Below are positions 1 through 7,856 of a stretch of DNA of 64,000 bases, piece by piece; position 1 is the stretch's first letter; each line of letters begins with the position of its first letter. The DNA is taken from assembly GCA_036005845.1 (NCBI GenBank), contig DASYQD010000082.1, positions 1 through 64,000 of the forward strand, given 5' to 3'. The notes under the pieces were generated by a model that worked only from the letters and a program-made list of their open reading frames with translations, did no database searches and had not been told where the DNA came from. Origin of the DNA: DASYQD01 sp036005845. Its GTDB lineage: Bacteria > Acidobacteriota > Thermoanaerobaculia > Multivoradales > JAIOJS01. A program made the translations under genes and the position numbers.

Positions 1-1610
1 AGGGCGGCGACGCTGATCGCCGCTCCGGCGGTGAACACGTTCAAGCCCAAGGTGCCGCGGCCGCCGCCGGTCACGGCGACGAGCGCCATCAAGAGCGCCA
101 CCGCGCCGAGCTGCAGGGCCTGTGCGCGCAGCGCCGGCCGCTCGCGCGCTCCCGGGCTCGCCCGCGGCTTCGGCGGCCGCCGCGGCCGGCCGACGCGGTC
201 GAGCGCCACCGTCGCGCGCGCGGCGCCGTCGGTGAGCAGCCGCGTGTTGGCGTCGGCCCAGGCCAGCATGCGGTCGCGCGACAGCAGCTCCTTGCGCGCC
301 TCGCGGCGGATGGTGCGGTCGCAGACGGTGGCGAGGTAGGCCCCGAGGTCGAAGCCGGGCGCGAAGCGGGTGATCAGCCCGTCGATGGCGATCGAGGAGC
401 GGATGTACTTGACGACGTCGCGCTCCGGCCACACGCCGGTCTGGCGCGACAGTCGCATCATGTCGAGCATGACGAGGGTGAAGTTCTTGCGCAGCCGGCT
501 GCCGCCGCCCTGCCGCTCGTACCAGCTGTCGGCGAAGGCGACGAGGCCGTCGCGGAAGGCGCGCGCGTCGGCCTTCTCGTCCATCGTCGAGACGCGCAGG
601 AAGGCGTCGCACATGCCGTCGACGTCGGCGCGCGTGTAGGCGAGCGTCATCGTCACCAGGTGCCAGCGCGAGTAGCGGCTCAACACGCCGGTGATGCCGA
701 AGTCGATGTAGCCGACGACGCTCTCTGGCAGCACCATCAGGTTGGCGGGATGGAGGTCGGCGTGGAAGACGCCGTGGCGGAAGGCGTCGCCCAAGAAGTT
801 GTCGACCAGGTGGCGCGCGAACGCCTCGCGGTCGAAGCCCTCCGCCTCGAGCCGCCGCACCAGCAATTCGTCACCGCGCTCGTTGGCGCGCAGGTAGTCG
901 AGCACCGTCGTGCCGCTCAAGAAGTCGGCGGTGAGCACGCGCCGGCTGGTGCGCTCGGCGAGGACGGCGGGCACCGTCTCGAAAGGATTGTCGGCGGCGT
1001 TGGCGCGCAGGCGCTCCATGTAGCGCGCCTCGTTGCGGTAGTCGAGCTCCTCGCGCGTCCACGCCGCGAACTCGCTCATCGGCTCGATGACCCAGTAGAG
1101 GCGTGCGATGCGCAGCCGGCGGACCAGCGCCACCGACGCGTTCATCAAGCGGATGTCGTTGCCGAACTCGACCTCGACTTGCGGCCGCTGCACCTTGACG
1201 GCGAGCTTCTTGCCGGCGATCCAGGCGACGTGCACCTGGCCGATCGAAGCGGTGGCGATGGGCTGCTCCTCGAAGACGTCGAACAGCTCGTGCGGCGCGG
1301 CGCCGAGGTCCTCGCGGCAGACGCGCTCGACGTCGGCGAACGGGAACGGGGCGACGCGGTCGAGGAGGTCGAAGAGCGCGTTGCAGTACGCGAGCGGCAG
1401 GATGTCCGGCTGCAGCGCCAGCATCTGGCCGAACTTGATGAAGGTGCCGCCGAGGTCCTCGAGAACCGCCCGCAACTGTTCGGGCGGCGACAGGCCGAGA
1501 CCCGGGAGCACGCGCCGCAGTGCCGCGTAGCGGGCGAGGCGGCCGCCGCTCCAGCGGCCGACGAAGTAGGCGAGCGCGTGACGGGAGACCACCCAGGCGA
1601 TGGTGGCCAT
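1..1610 (-). CDS. ABC1/UbiB-family protein kinase-like protein (3' end outside window)
   Basis: Atypical kinase of the ABC1/ADCK/UbiB family, associated in other bacteria with quinone or isoprenoid-lipid metabolism. Reading from the ATG at 1610, the family motifs appear in order: KFGQ (about residues 59-62), the Ala-rich nucleotide loop ending SIGQVH (about 119-128), AVKVQRP with the ATP-binding Lys (about 137-143), HADLHPAN catalytic loop (about 283-290) and DFG (303-305). A hydrophobic segment near the window edge fits the usual C-terminal membrane anchor. At least 536 codons are present and the stop lies outside, so the C-terminus is unknown. In-frame GTG/TTG codons upstream (TTG at 1649, preceded by AGGGTGGG) are alternative starts, so the N-terminus is uncertain. 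It lies on the same strand as the HMG-CoA reductase, about 215 bp away, which hints at an isoprenoid or quinone context, but its substrate cannot be read from sequence. Confidence 0.9.
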   Translation of the reverse strand, partial: MATIAWVVSRHALAYFVGRWSGGRLARYAALRRVLPGLGLSPPEQLRAVLEDLGGTFIKFGQMLALQPDILPLAYCNALFDLLDRVAPFPFADVERVCREDLGAAPHELFDVFEEQPIATASIGQVHVAWIAGKKLAVKVQRPQVEVEFGNDIRLMNASVALVRRLRIARLYWVIEPMSEFAAWTREELDYRNEARYMERLRANAADNPFETVPAVLAERTSRRVLTADFLSGTTVLDYLRANERGDELLVRRLEAEGFDREAFARHLVDNFLGDAFRHGVFHADLHPANLMVLPESVVGYIDFGITGVLSRYSRWHLVTMTLAYTRADVDGMCDAFLRVSTMDEKADARAFRDGLVAFADSWYERQGGGSRLRKNFTLVMLDMMRLSRQTGVWPERDVVKYIRSSIAIDGLITRFAPGFDLGAYLATVCDRTIRREARKELLSRDRMLAWADANTRLLTDGAARATVALDRVGRPRRPPKPRASPGARERPALRAQALQLGAVALLMALVAVTGGGRGTLGLNVFTAGAAISVAA

Positions 1611-1677
1611 GCGCCGCAGACTGGACGTCAGCGCGAGTCGGCTCGCCAAAGATCCCACCCTTTCAAGCCGCAGCCGA

Positions 1678-1710
1678 GAGAGACACCTTCCCAACGAGAG
1701 ACACCTTCCC
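1678..1710. repeat. Two-copy 15-bp direct repeat upstream of the ABC1 kinase
   Basis: GAGAGACACCTTCCC occurs at 1678-1692 and again at 1696-1710, an 18-bp period. It lies in the 214-bp gap between the kinase start and the HMG-CoA reductase stop, in what would be the kinase 5' leader. Two copies only. It could be a paired protein-binding site or a chance duplication; no function is assigned. Confidence 0.6.
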
Positions 1711-1729
1711 CGAGGGAATGGCCCAGGGA

Positions 1730-1760
1730 ATCATACTCCTCCGCTTGTTATGAAATGCAA
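1730..1760 (-). promoter_or_regulatory. Possible promoter of the ABC1 kinase gene
   Basis: On the minus strand, TTGCAT (1760-1755) and TATGAT (1735-1730) resemble -35 and -10 hexamers in the only AT-rich patch of this gap. The spacer is 19 bp, longer than ideal, so the assignment is weak. It would leave a leader of about 110 nt containing the 15-bp repeats. Confidence 0.35.
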
Positions 1761-1824
1761 CTCCTTAATTCTTAAGAAGGCCGATGTCGCTCTTTCGCTG
1801 CCGGCGCCGGAGCGCGTCGGCGTT

Positions 1825-3018
1825 CTACGGCTCGGGATCGGGCCGGTTCCGCCCGTAGGCCTCGTGCGCGGCGGCGAGCTCGCCGGCGGCGATGGCAGCC
1901 CCCATCGACAGCTCGCCGGCGAGCAGCGTCGCGGCGGCGATCTCGGCAAGCTTCGCGGCGCCGCCCTCGGCGTCGGCGCCGGCGCAGCCCAGCATGGCGA
2001 GACACTCGCGGCTGGTGCCGAGGCCGGTGCCGCCGCCCACCGTCGCCACCGACAGCGCGTGCAGCGTCACCGACGCGTAGAGCCCGCCGTCGGGCTCGAC
2101 CTCGAAGCTGGTGATCCCCACCGCCGAGTTGGCGACGTTGGCGACGTCCTGGCCGCAGGCGATGAAGAGCGCGGTGAGGCCGTTGGCGTAGTGGCCGTTG
2201 TAGCCGAAGGCGGCCGCCTGCACGTGGCCGAGCAGCGTGCGCCGCCACATCGCGGCGACTTGCTGCGGCGTCGCATGGAGGTAGGCGCGCACTGTCGCCG
2301 CCGGCAGCCGCGCGCCGGCGGTGACGCGTTTTCCCTTGCCGCCGACGAAGAGCGCGCCGCTCGCGCGCTTCTCCGAGTCGTAGCCGGAAAAGATGTGGTA
2401 CTCGCGGGCGCGGCTGTGGGCGAGGATCCAGCGGCAGGCCTTGTCGGTGGCGTTGACCGCCATGTTCATGCCCTGCGCGTCGGCGGTGTGGTAGCGGAAG
2501 TCGACGATCACCTCGCGGCCGATCGGGTGGCATTCGAGGCGCAGCAGCCTGCCGTGGCGCGTCGTCGACTCGGCCTCGGCGCGAATGGCGTCGACGGCGG
2601 CCAGCACCTCGCGCGCGAACTCGCGCGCCTCGCCGACGTCGGCGAGCACGAACACCGGCGCCACGCGGTTCTCGTCGAGCCAGATGCGGGCCTGGACGCC
2701 CCCCGCGCGCGTCAACGCCACCATGCCGCGTTCGTAGGAGCGCACGAGCGCGCCTTCGGTGGTGGCGAGCGGCACGTAGAAAGTACCGCTCGCGTGCTCG
2801 CCAAGGACGAGCAGCGGACCGGCGACGCCGAGCGGCATCTGCACGGCGCCGATCGCGTTCTCGATCTTGCCGCGCATCTGCTCGCTGTCGAGGGCGTGCG
2901 CGCCGACGAGCGGCAGCGTCGTGCCGGTGCGTTCCTCGACCCAGCGCCGGCGCGCCTCGACGCTGTCGCGGGCGTAGCCCTCCAGGCGCGGCACCAGCGG
3001 CGATCGCTCTTCGGCCAT
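1825..3018 (-). CDS. Hydroxymethylglutaryl-CoA reductase, class I-like
   Basis: Reduces HMG-CoA to mevalonate, the committed step of the mevalonate route to isoprenoids. The 397-residue protein matches the catalytic domain only, with no membrane anchor. Visible family features: ENAIG followed by PLGVAGPL (about 53-69), TTEG with the catalytic Glu (E88), the GMNM substrate segment (about 183-186), a Lys in SEKR matching the catalytic Lys region (K217), GQD with the catalytic Asp (D291), the TVGGGTGLG cofactor region (about 327-334) and a C-terminal AAAHEAYGRN carrying the catalytic His (H385). VAGPL and GGGTGLG resemble class I (eukaryote/archaeal-type) more than class II enzymes. The ATG at 3018 is supported by a -10 hexamer placing transcription about 2 nt upstream. 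It is divergent from the SDR-acyltransferase gene. Other mevalonate-pathway genes are not in the window, although IspG of the MEP route is. Confidence 0.93.
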   Translation of the reverse strand: MAEERSPLVPRLEGYARDSVEARRRWVEERTGTTLPLVGAHALDSEQMRGKIENAIGAVQMPLGVAGPLLVLGEHASGTFYVPLATTEGALVRSYERGMVALTRAGGVQARIWLDENRVAPVFVLADVGEAREFAREVLAAVDAIRAEAESTTRHGRLLRLECHPIGREVIVDFRYHTADAQGMNMAVNATDKACRWILAHSRAREYHIFSGYDSEKRASGALFVGGKGKRVTAGARLPAATVRAYLHATPQQVAAMWRRTLLGHVQAAAFGYNGHYANGLTALFIACGQDVANVANSAVGITSFEVEPDGGLYASVTLHALSVATVGGGTGLGTSRECLAMLGCAGADAEGGAAKLAEIAAATLLAGELSMGAAIAAGELAAAHEAYGRNRPDPEP

Positions 3019-3026
3019 CACCGCGG

Positions 3027-3032
3027 ATGCTA
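3027..3032 (-). promoter_or_regulatory. -10 element of HMG-CoA reductase (near-leaderless)
   Basis: TAGCAT on the minus strand. Standard spacing puts the transcription start at about 3020, two bases before the ATG at 3018. There is no Shine-Dalgarno sequence. One of a recurring set of such sites in this window. Confidence 0.5.
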
Positions 3033-3107
3033 ACGCCCCGACGTCCAGCCGGCGCGTTTGCGCAAGATTTTCGCACCCGCGGTATCCCCATCGTTCGCGA
3101 TCTCTGC

Positions 3108-3113
3108 TACCCT
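3108..3113 (+). promoter_or_regulatory. Possible extended -10 of the SDR-acyltransferase gene
   Basis: TACCCT preceded by TGC (an extended -10, TGn) on the plus strand. It predicts a start near 3120 and a 73-nt leader that contains the hairpin at 3138-3170. Confidence 0.4.
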
Positions 3114-3137
3114 TCGCTGCAGGCTTCAGGTTCATGC

Positions 3138-3170
3138 GGCGCCTCGCCGACATGAGAGTCGGCAGGCGCC
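3138..3170 (+). other. Strong hairpin in the leader of the SDR-acyltransferase gene
   Basis: GGCGCCT-C-GCCGAC pairs with GTCGGC-AGGCGCC around a 6-nt ATGAGA loop: 13 base pairs with one bulged C. It ends 22 nt before the ATG at 3193 and could control translation or be a mobile palindrome. The bases after it (TCGCGATGAC) match the end of the REP-like repeat at 19896 and 20904. Function unknown. Confidence 0.6.
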
Positions 3171-3192
3171 TCGCGATGACGGTGTCGTTCCG

Positions 3193-4908
3193 ATGGGTGA
3201 GAAGCCGATCGTCTCTCTGCACTGGTCCCCCGCCGCCGATGCCGGCGCCGCGGTGGCCACCGATGCACCCGCCGCGGCGCAGCCCGAGCCGGCGCGCTCG
3301 GCAGCGCTCGCGACCGCGTTGCTCGTCGGCGGCCGCGGACCGCTGACCGATCGCCTGGCGGCGGCGCTCGGCGAGGGCACCACGGCGTGGCGCTCGCCCG
3401 GACTGCCGGCGCCGCTCGCCGGCGACCGTTGGGAGCGGCCGGTCGTCTACGTCGCCGCCGCGCGTGCCGCGCACGGGCTGCCCGATCCGGCGGACGCCGA
3501 GCTGGTGCTCACCGCCGCGGCTCGCGCGGGAGCGTCGCGCGTCGTCGTCATCGCCAGCACCGCGGTGCACGAGCCCAGCCCGCATCATCCCGGGCTCGTC
3601 GAAGAGCGGCGCTGGCGTCCGCGGCGCAGCGGCAACCGCATCGCCGCCGCCTGGCTCGATCTCGAACGCACGGCGCGCGCGGCGGTGCCGCGGGAGCGCC
3701 TGCTCGTGCTGCGCGTCGCACCGGTGCCGCTGCCGGGCGGCGACGACTTCTGGAGCCGGCAGCTCTTCTCGCGCCTCACCATCACGCCGCTGGGCTGGGA
3801 CCCGATGGTGCAGCTCCTCGCCTTCGACGACCTGGTCGCGGCGTTGCGCGCTGCGGTCGGCGCGGACCTCACCGGCACCTTCCACGTCGCGCCGGCGCCG
3901 GCGCCGGCGCGGCGCGCCGCGCGCTCGGCAGGAGCGCTGCGCCTCGCGGTGCCGACGCCGCTGCTCGCTCTCGCCCGCCGCCTCGCCGGCCGGCCGAGCG
4001 ACGAGGTGCAGGCGTTCGTGCACTCCGCCACCGTCTCCGCCGCCGCCTTCGAGCGCGCGACCGGCTTCGCGCCGCGCTGGAGCACGCTGCAGGCGGCGCG
4101 CAAGAACCGCGGCGAGGAGCCGGCGCCGGCAGCCGCCGAAGATCCGTTCGGCTTCGACCTGCGTTATCGCGAGCGGCTCGGGCGCACCCTCTTCCGTTTC
4201 CTCCACCGTTTCTACTGGCGCGTCGATGCGCGCGGCCTCGAGCACGTGCCGAAGACCGGCCGTGCCGTGCTGGTCGGCGTGCACCGCGGCTTCCAGCCCT
4301 GGGACGGCGTCATGGCGCAGCAGTCGATGCACGGCGCCACCGGCCGCTACGCGCGTTTCCTCATGCACCCGGGCCTGGTGAAGATGCCGTTCCTGGCGCC
4401 CTACATGACGCGCATCGGCGGCTTCGCGGCCTGCCGCGAGAACGGCGACTGGCTGCTGGCGCAGGACGAGCTCTTGGGGATCTTCCCGGAAGGGATCCGC
4501 GGTGCCTTCACCCGCTACCGCGACTCCTACCGGCTGACGCCCTGGTTCCGCGACGAGTTCGCCGAGATCGCCATCCGCAACCAGGCGCCGATCGTCCCCT
4601 TCGTCACCATCGGCACCGCCGAGACGTTCCCCATCCTCGGCCGCATCGACTGGGAGTGGTGGAAGCGCCAGTCGCTGTGGCCCTACCTGCCCATCACCAC
4701 GCCGGTGCCGCTGCCGGCGAAGTGGCACACGCGCGTGCTGCCGCCGGTGTCGGTGGACCGCTACACGCCGGAGGACGCCGACGACCCCGCGAAGGTGGCG
4801 GCGCTGGCCGCCGAGGTGCGCGAGCAGCTCGCCGCGGCGCTCGCCGGCCTCCTCGCCCGGCGCCGTCACCGCTTCTTCGGCGCCCTCGCCGCGGAGGAAA
4901 GCTCATGA
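3193..4908 (+). CDS. SDR (NAD-epimerase-like)-acyltransferase fusion protein
   Basis: A 571-residue two-domain protein. The N-terminal part (about 40-235) reads as an atypical extended SDR/NAD-epimerase: a hydrophobic strand with GGRG (about 45-49), VVVIASTAVH (about 117-126) and a downstream LRVAPVPLPGG strand. The nucleotide glycine motif is reduced, so the fold assignment is moderate. The C-terminal part (about 330-571) is a PlsC/LPLAT-type acyltransferase: HRGFQPWD gives a His-X6-Asp variant of the usual HX4D catalytic motif (H364, D371), and FPEG (431-434) with a following GAFTRYR segment is the acyl-acceptor phosphate motif. Such enzymes move acyl groups from acyl-ACP or acyl-CoA to a glycerol-type or other alcohol. 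The ATG at 3193 is chosen because upstream sequence is not family-like. It heads the ACP/ketosynthase gene row, so it may attach the product of that row to a lipid; that is inference. Confidence 0.8.
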   Translation: MGEKPIVSLHWSPAADAGAAVATDAPAAAQPEPARSAALATALLVGGRGPLTDRLAAALGEGTTAWRSPGLPAPLAGDRWERPVVYVAAARAAHGLPDPADAELVLTAAARAGASRVVVIASTAVHEPSPHHPGLVEERRWRPRRSGNRIAAAWLDLERTARAAVPRERLLVLRVAPVPLPGGDDFWSRQLFSRLTITPLGWDPMVQLLAFDDLVAALRAAVGADLTGTFHVAPAPAPARRAARSAGALRLAVPTPLLALARRLAGRPSDEVQAFVHSATVSAAAFERATGFAPRWSTLQAARKNRGEEPAPAAAEDPFGFDLRYRERLGRTLFRFLHRFYWRVDARGLEHVPKTGRAVLVGVHRGFQPWDGVMAQQSMHGATGRYARFLMHPGLVKMPFLAPYMTRIGGFAACRENGDWLLAQDELLGIFPEGIRGAFTRYRDSYRLTPWFRDEFAEIAIRNQAPIVPFVTIGTAETFPILGRIDWEWWKRQSLWPYLPITTPVPLPAKWHTRVLPPVSVDRYTPEDADDPAKVAALAAEVREQLAAALAGLLARRRHRFFGALAAEESS

Positions 4909-5112
4909 GCACGCCACCGGCGCGAGGAGGGGGCGGCTAGGGGTGAGCCCCTACCCGACCCCTTTCCGCGATAGCTGGCAAGGAGGACAGGCGGGGCGGA
5001 GCCGCCCGCGAATGCGGAGCAGGGCACGCCGTTCGAATGAAACGCCTGTAGCGAGCATATGAGCATGACCGGCTCTCTCAACGGCGGCACGGTGACCGCG
5101 AAAGGGTTCCAG
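4909..5112 (+). other. Intergenic spacer with two hairpins before the ACP gene
   Basis: Two palindromes are visible: TAGGGG-TGAG-CCCCTA at 4938-4953 and GGGCG-GAGC-CGCCC at 4994-5007. The layout (one G-rich and one GC hairpin) resembles the dispersed element found at 29967, 48451 and 54483, but the bases do not align well. No gene was recognised; an 11-codon ORF at 4905-4940 is not credible. There is no T-run after either hairpin, so they are not classical terminators. Confidence 0.5.
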
Positions 5113-5385
5113 ATGGCGGTAATCGACGACGACGGCATCCGCGACAAGGTCAAACGGATCATCTTCAACGTCACCCGCATCCCGGTCGAGAAGATCGGCG
5201 ACGACGCCTCCTTCCGCCAGGACCTCGAGCTCGACTCGCTGTCGTTGCTCGAGATCGGCGTCGACCTCGACTACGAGTTCCAGCTCGGCCTCGAGGACCT
5301 CGAGCAGCGCCTCGGCGACCTGCCCACCGTCGGCGACGTCGTCGGCTTCGTGCGCCAGCGCCTCGCCGAGCGGGCCGTCGCCTAG
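5113..5385 (+). CDS. Acyl carrier protein
   Basis: A 90-residue carrier protein. LDSLSLLEI contains the Asp-Ser-Leu motif whose Ser takes the 4'-phosphopantetheine arm, so it would carry acyl or polyketide intermediates as thioesters. Length and the four-helix pattern match ACPs. The ATG at 5113 is preferred because AAAGGG lies 6-9 nt upstream and it gives normal ACP length; starts at 5059 or 5065 would add an 18-residue tail without a ribosome-binding site. The ketosynthase gene begins 6 bp after its stop, so it is almost certainly the partner of that enzyme rather than the housekeeping AcpP. Confidence 0.92.
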   Translation: MAVIDDDGIRDKVKRIIFNVTRIPVEKIGDDASFRQDLELDSLSLLEIGVDLDYEFQLGLEDLEQRLGDLPTVGDVVGFVRQRLAERAVA

Positions 5386-5391
5386 AGAGCC

Positions 5392-6627
5392 ATGACCGCC
5401 GCGCCGCAGCCGCGCCGCGTGGCGGTCACCGGTATCGGAGTCGTGACGCCGCTGGGCGTCGGCCGCGAGACCTTCTGGCGGGCGCTGCTCGCCGGCGAGT
5501 CGGGGATCGCGCCGGTCACCTCCTTCGACACCTCGCGCTTCAAGGTGCACCTCGGCGCCGAGGTGCGCGGCTTCGACGCGGCGCCCTGGTGCCGGAAGCT
5601 GCGGCCCGAGGAGCTCGGCCGCGCCTCGCAGATGGCGGTGGCGGCGGCGCGGATGGCGCTCGCCGACGCCGGGCTCGCGCCCGAGACGCTCGATCCCGAG
5701 CGCACCGGCGTGGCGATGGGCACCACCTCCGGCGAGCCGCTCGAGATCGAGCAGTTCAACGACACCTTCTTCGGCGCCGGACGCGATGCCCTCGACGGCG
5801 CGCTGGCGACGCGCTACCCCTGCCACCGCATCCCGGGACAAGTCGCCGCCGAGCTCGGTTTCGCCGGCGTCAACGTCATGCTCCCCAACGCCTGCGCGGC
5901 GGGCAACTACGCGGTCGCCTTCGCCCGCGACGCGCTGCGCGGCGGCCGCGCCGACGTCATGCTCGCCGGCGGCGCCGACTCCTTCTCGCGCATCACCTAC
6001 ACCGGCTTCGCGCGGCTGGGCGCCATCACCACCGACTGCTGCGCGCCGTTCGACGGCGAGCGCAAGGGGATGGTGCCCGGCGAAGGCGCCGGCGTGCTGG
6101 TGCTCGAGACGCTGGAGGGCGCGCGCGCGCGCGGCGCCCGCATCTATGCCGAGGTCGTCGGCTACGGCCTCTCGTGCGACGCCCACCACATGACCGCCTC
6201 GCACCCCGAAGGCGAGGGGCCGGCGCGGGCGATGGCGCAGGCGCTCGCCGACGCCGGGCTCGCTCCCGAGGACGTCGACTACATCAGCGCCCACGGCACC
6301 GGCACGCCGACCAACGACAAGCTCGAGACGCTGGCCGTCAAGCGCGCCTTCGGCGACGTCGCCAAGCGGGTGCCGATGAGCTCGGTCAAGTCGATGCTCG
6401 GCCACACCATGGGCGCCGCCTCGGCGCTCGAAGCGGCGGTGTGCTGCCTCGCCATCGCCGACGGCCGCGTGCCGCCGACGATCAACTACCGCCACCCCGA
6501 TCCCGAGTGCGACCTCGACTACGTGCCCAACGAGGCGCGCGAGGTGCCGGTGCGGGTGGCGATGAACAACGCCTACGCCTTCGGCGGCGCCAACGCGTCG
6601 GTGCTGTTCGCGGCGGCGGCGGAATGA
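5392..6627 (+). CDS. Beta-ketoacyl-ACP synthase (FabF/KS-alpha type)
   Basis: Catalyses decarboxylative Claisen condensation of an acyl-enzyme with malonyl-ACP. The 411 residues cover the full thiolase fold, with an intact active site: Cys168 in NACAAG, His301 in SAHGTGTPTND, Lys333 and His338 in SSVKSMLGHTMG. The C-terminal NNAYAFGGANAS is the usual glycine-rich end. The stop overlaps the ATG of the next gene (ATGA at 6624-6627), which encodes a second ketosynthase fold lacking the catalytic residues. This is the arrangement of type II polyketide and aryl-polyene KS/CLF pairs. It is therefore more likely a specialised KS-alpha than the housekeeping FabF, although sequence alone does not exclude the latter. 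Confidence 0.93.
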   Translation: MTAAPQPRRVAVTGIGVVTPLGVGRETFWRALLAGESGIAPVTSFDTSRFKVHLGAEVRGFDAAPWCRKLRPEELGRASQMAVAAARMALADAGLAPETLDPERTGVAMGTTSGEPLEIEQFNDTFFGAGRDALDGALATRYPCHRIPGQVAAELGFAGVNVMLPNACAAGNYAVAFARDALRGGRADVMLAGGADSFSRITYTGFARLGAITTDCCAPFDGERKGMVPGEGAGVLVLETLEGARARGARIYAEVVGYGLSCDAHHMTASHPEGEGPARAMAQALADAGLAPEDVDYISAHGTGTPTNDKLETLAVKRAFGDVAKRVPMSSVKSMLGHTMGAASALEAAVCCLAIADGRVPPTINYRHPDPECDLDYVPNEAREVPVRVAMNNAYAFGGANASVLFAAAAE

Positions 6628-7856
6628 GCGACATGCGGCGCGTGGTGGTCACCGGCGTCGGCGTGTTGTCGCCGCTCGGCGATTCGGCCGCGGCGCTGCA
6701 CCGCGCGCTGTGCGAGGGCAGCAGCCACCTCGCGCCGGTCGAGGGCTTCGCGGTCGAGGGCTTGCCGACCAACCGCGCCGTCGAGCTGCGCGGCTTCGAC
6801 CCGGCGCGCTATCTCGGCGAGGCGAACTTCCGGCCGCTCGACCGCACCGGGCTGCTCGCCGCCTGCGCCGCACGACTCGCGCTCGACGACGCCGGCTGGA
6901 CCGGTGACGCCGTCATGCAGGGCGAGCTCGCGCTCCTCGTCGGCACCATGTTCGGCAGCGTGCGCACGATCGCCGAGTTCGACCGCCGCGGCCTCGAAGC
7001 GGGGCCGCTCTACGTCAAGCCGTTCGACTTCGCCAACAGCGTCATCAACGCCGCTGCCGGGCAGACGGCGATCTGGCACCACCTGCGCGGGCCGAACTCC
7101 ACAGTCTCCGCGGGCACCGCCTCGGGAGTGCAGGCGATCGCGCTCGGTGCCGACCTCGTCGCCGAAGGGCGCGTCGAGGTGGCGATCGCCGGCGGCGCCG
7201 AGGAGCTGTGCTGGGAGTCTTTCGTCGCCTTCTCGCGCGCCGGCATGGTGGCCAACGGCGACGGCACGCCGCGGCCGTTCGACGTGAGGCGCAGCGGCTT
7301 CGCGCTCGGCGAGGGCGCTGCGTTCCTGGTGCTCGAGAGCGCCGAGGGCGCGGCGGCGCGCGGCGCCCGCGTGCTCGCCGAGGTGCTCGGCCACGGCGCC
7401 GCCTTCGATCCCTCGCAAGGCAGCGACGAGAAGAGCGGCGCCGCCGCGGTGGCGCGGGCGGTGAAGCTCGCGCTGGCGCACGCCGGCCTCCAGGCCGAGG
7501 ACGTCAGCGCCGTCTCCGCCGCCGCGAGCGGCCATCCGCGCGCCGACGCGGCCGAGGCGCGCGGGCTCGCCACCGCATTGGGGATGAGCGTCGCCACCGT
7601 GGGAGTGACCGCACCGAAGGGCGCCTTCGGCGAGTGCCTCGGCGCCAGCGGCGCCCTGCAGGCCGCCGCCCTGGTGGCGGCGATGGAGGCGGGCGAGCTG
7701 CCGGGCACCGCCGGCTTCACCGCCGCCGCGCCGGGATTTCCCTTGTGGTCGATCTCGACGACGCCGGCGCCCCTCGACCTCGCCGTCGGTCTGGTCGACG
7801 GCGTCGGTCTCGACGGACCCTGCTGCGCGCTGCTGCTGGGGAGGAGCTGGACATGA
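6624..7856 (+). CDS. Inactive ketosynthase partner (chain-length-factor-like, KS-beta)
   Basis: 410 residues with the ketosynthase fold (VVVTGVGVLSPLG start; VAIAGGAEE and GFALGEGAAF segments) but every catalytic position changed. The Cys is replaced by Thr165 (AGTASG), the first His by Ala300 (the SAHGTG segment reads SAAASG), and the second His by Glu337 (APKGAFGE); the Lys of that motif is kept (K332). In type II polyketide systems such dead subunits (KS-beta or CLF) pair with KS-alpha and set chain length. The typical KS-beta replaces the Cys with Gln; here it is Thr. It is translationally coupled to the active KS by ATGA and to the flavin enzyme downstream by another ATGA. A heterodimer with the upstream KS is the simplest reading. 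Confidence 0.88.
   Translation: MSDMRRVVVTGVGVLSPLGDSAAALHRALCEGSSHLAPVEGFAVEGLPTNRAVELRGFDPARYLGEANFRPLDRTGLLAACAARLALDDAGWTGDAVMQGELALLVGTMFGSVRTIAEFDRRGLEAGPLYVKPFDFANSVINAAAGQTAIWHHLRGPNSTVSAGTASGVQAIALGADLVAEGRVEVAIAGGAEELCWESFVAFSRAGMVANGDGTPRPFDVRRSGFALGEGAAFLVLESAEGAAARGARVLAEVLGHGAAFDPSQGSDEKSGAAAVARAVKLALAHAGLQAEDVSAVSAAASGHPRADAAEARGLATALGMSVATVGVTAPKGAFGECLGASGALQAAALVAAMEAGELPGTAGFTAAAPGFPLWSISTTPAPLDLAVGLVDGVGLDGPCCALLLGRSWT

Noticed and set aside
660..1775. 371-residue plus-strand reading frame opposite the ABC1 kinase
   Set aside because: Rich in Ala, Val, Glu and Arg without motifs; the opposite strand carries the complete UbiB motif set.
1825..4869. 1014-residue reading frame on the minus strand through the HMGR and acyltransferase genes
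   Set aside because: Only the last 397 codons match HMG-CoA reductase. The upstream part is antisense to the SDR-acyltransferase gene, with the low-complexity composition of a high-GC shadow frame.
4905..4940. 11-codon ORF after the acyltransferase gene
   Set aside because: Low complexity (STPPARGGGG), no supporting motif, and no ribosome-binding site.
5589..6620. Long plus-strand frame overlapping the ketosynthase gene
   Set aside because: Arg/Ala-rich shadow in another frame; only its 3' part from 6624 is the real KS-beta gene.
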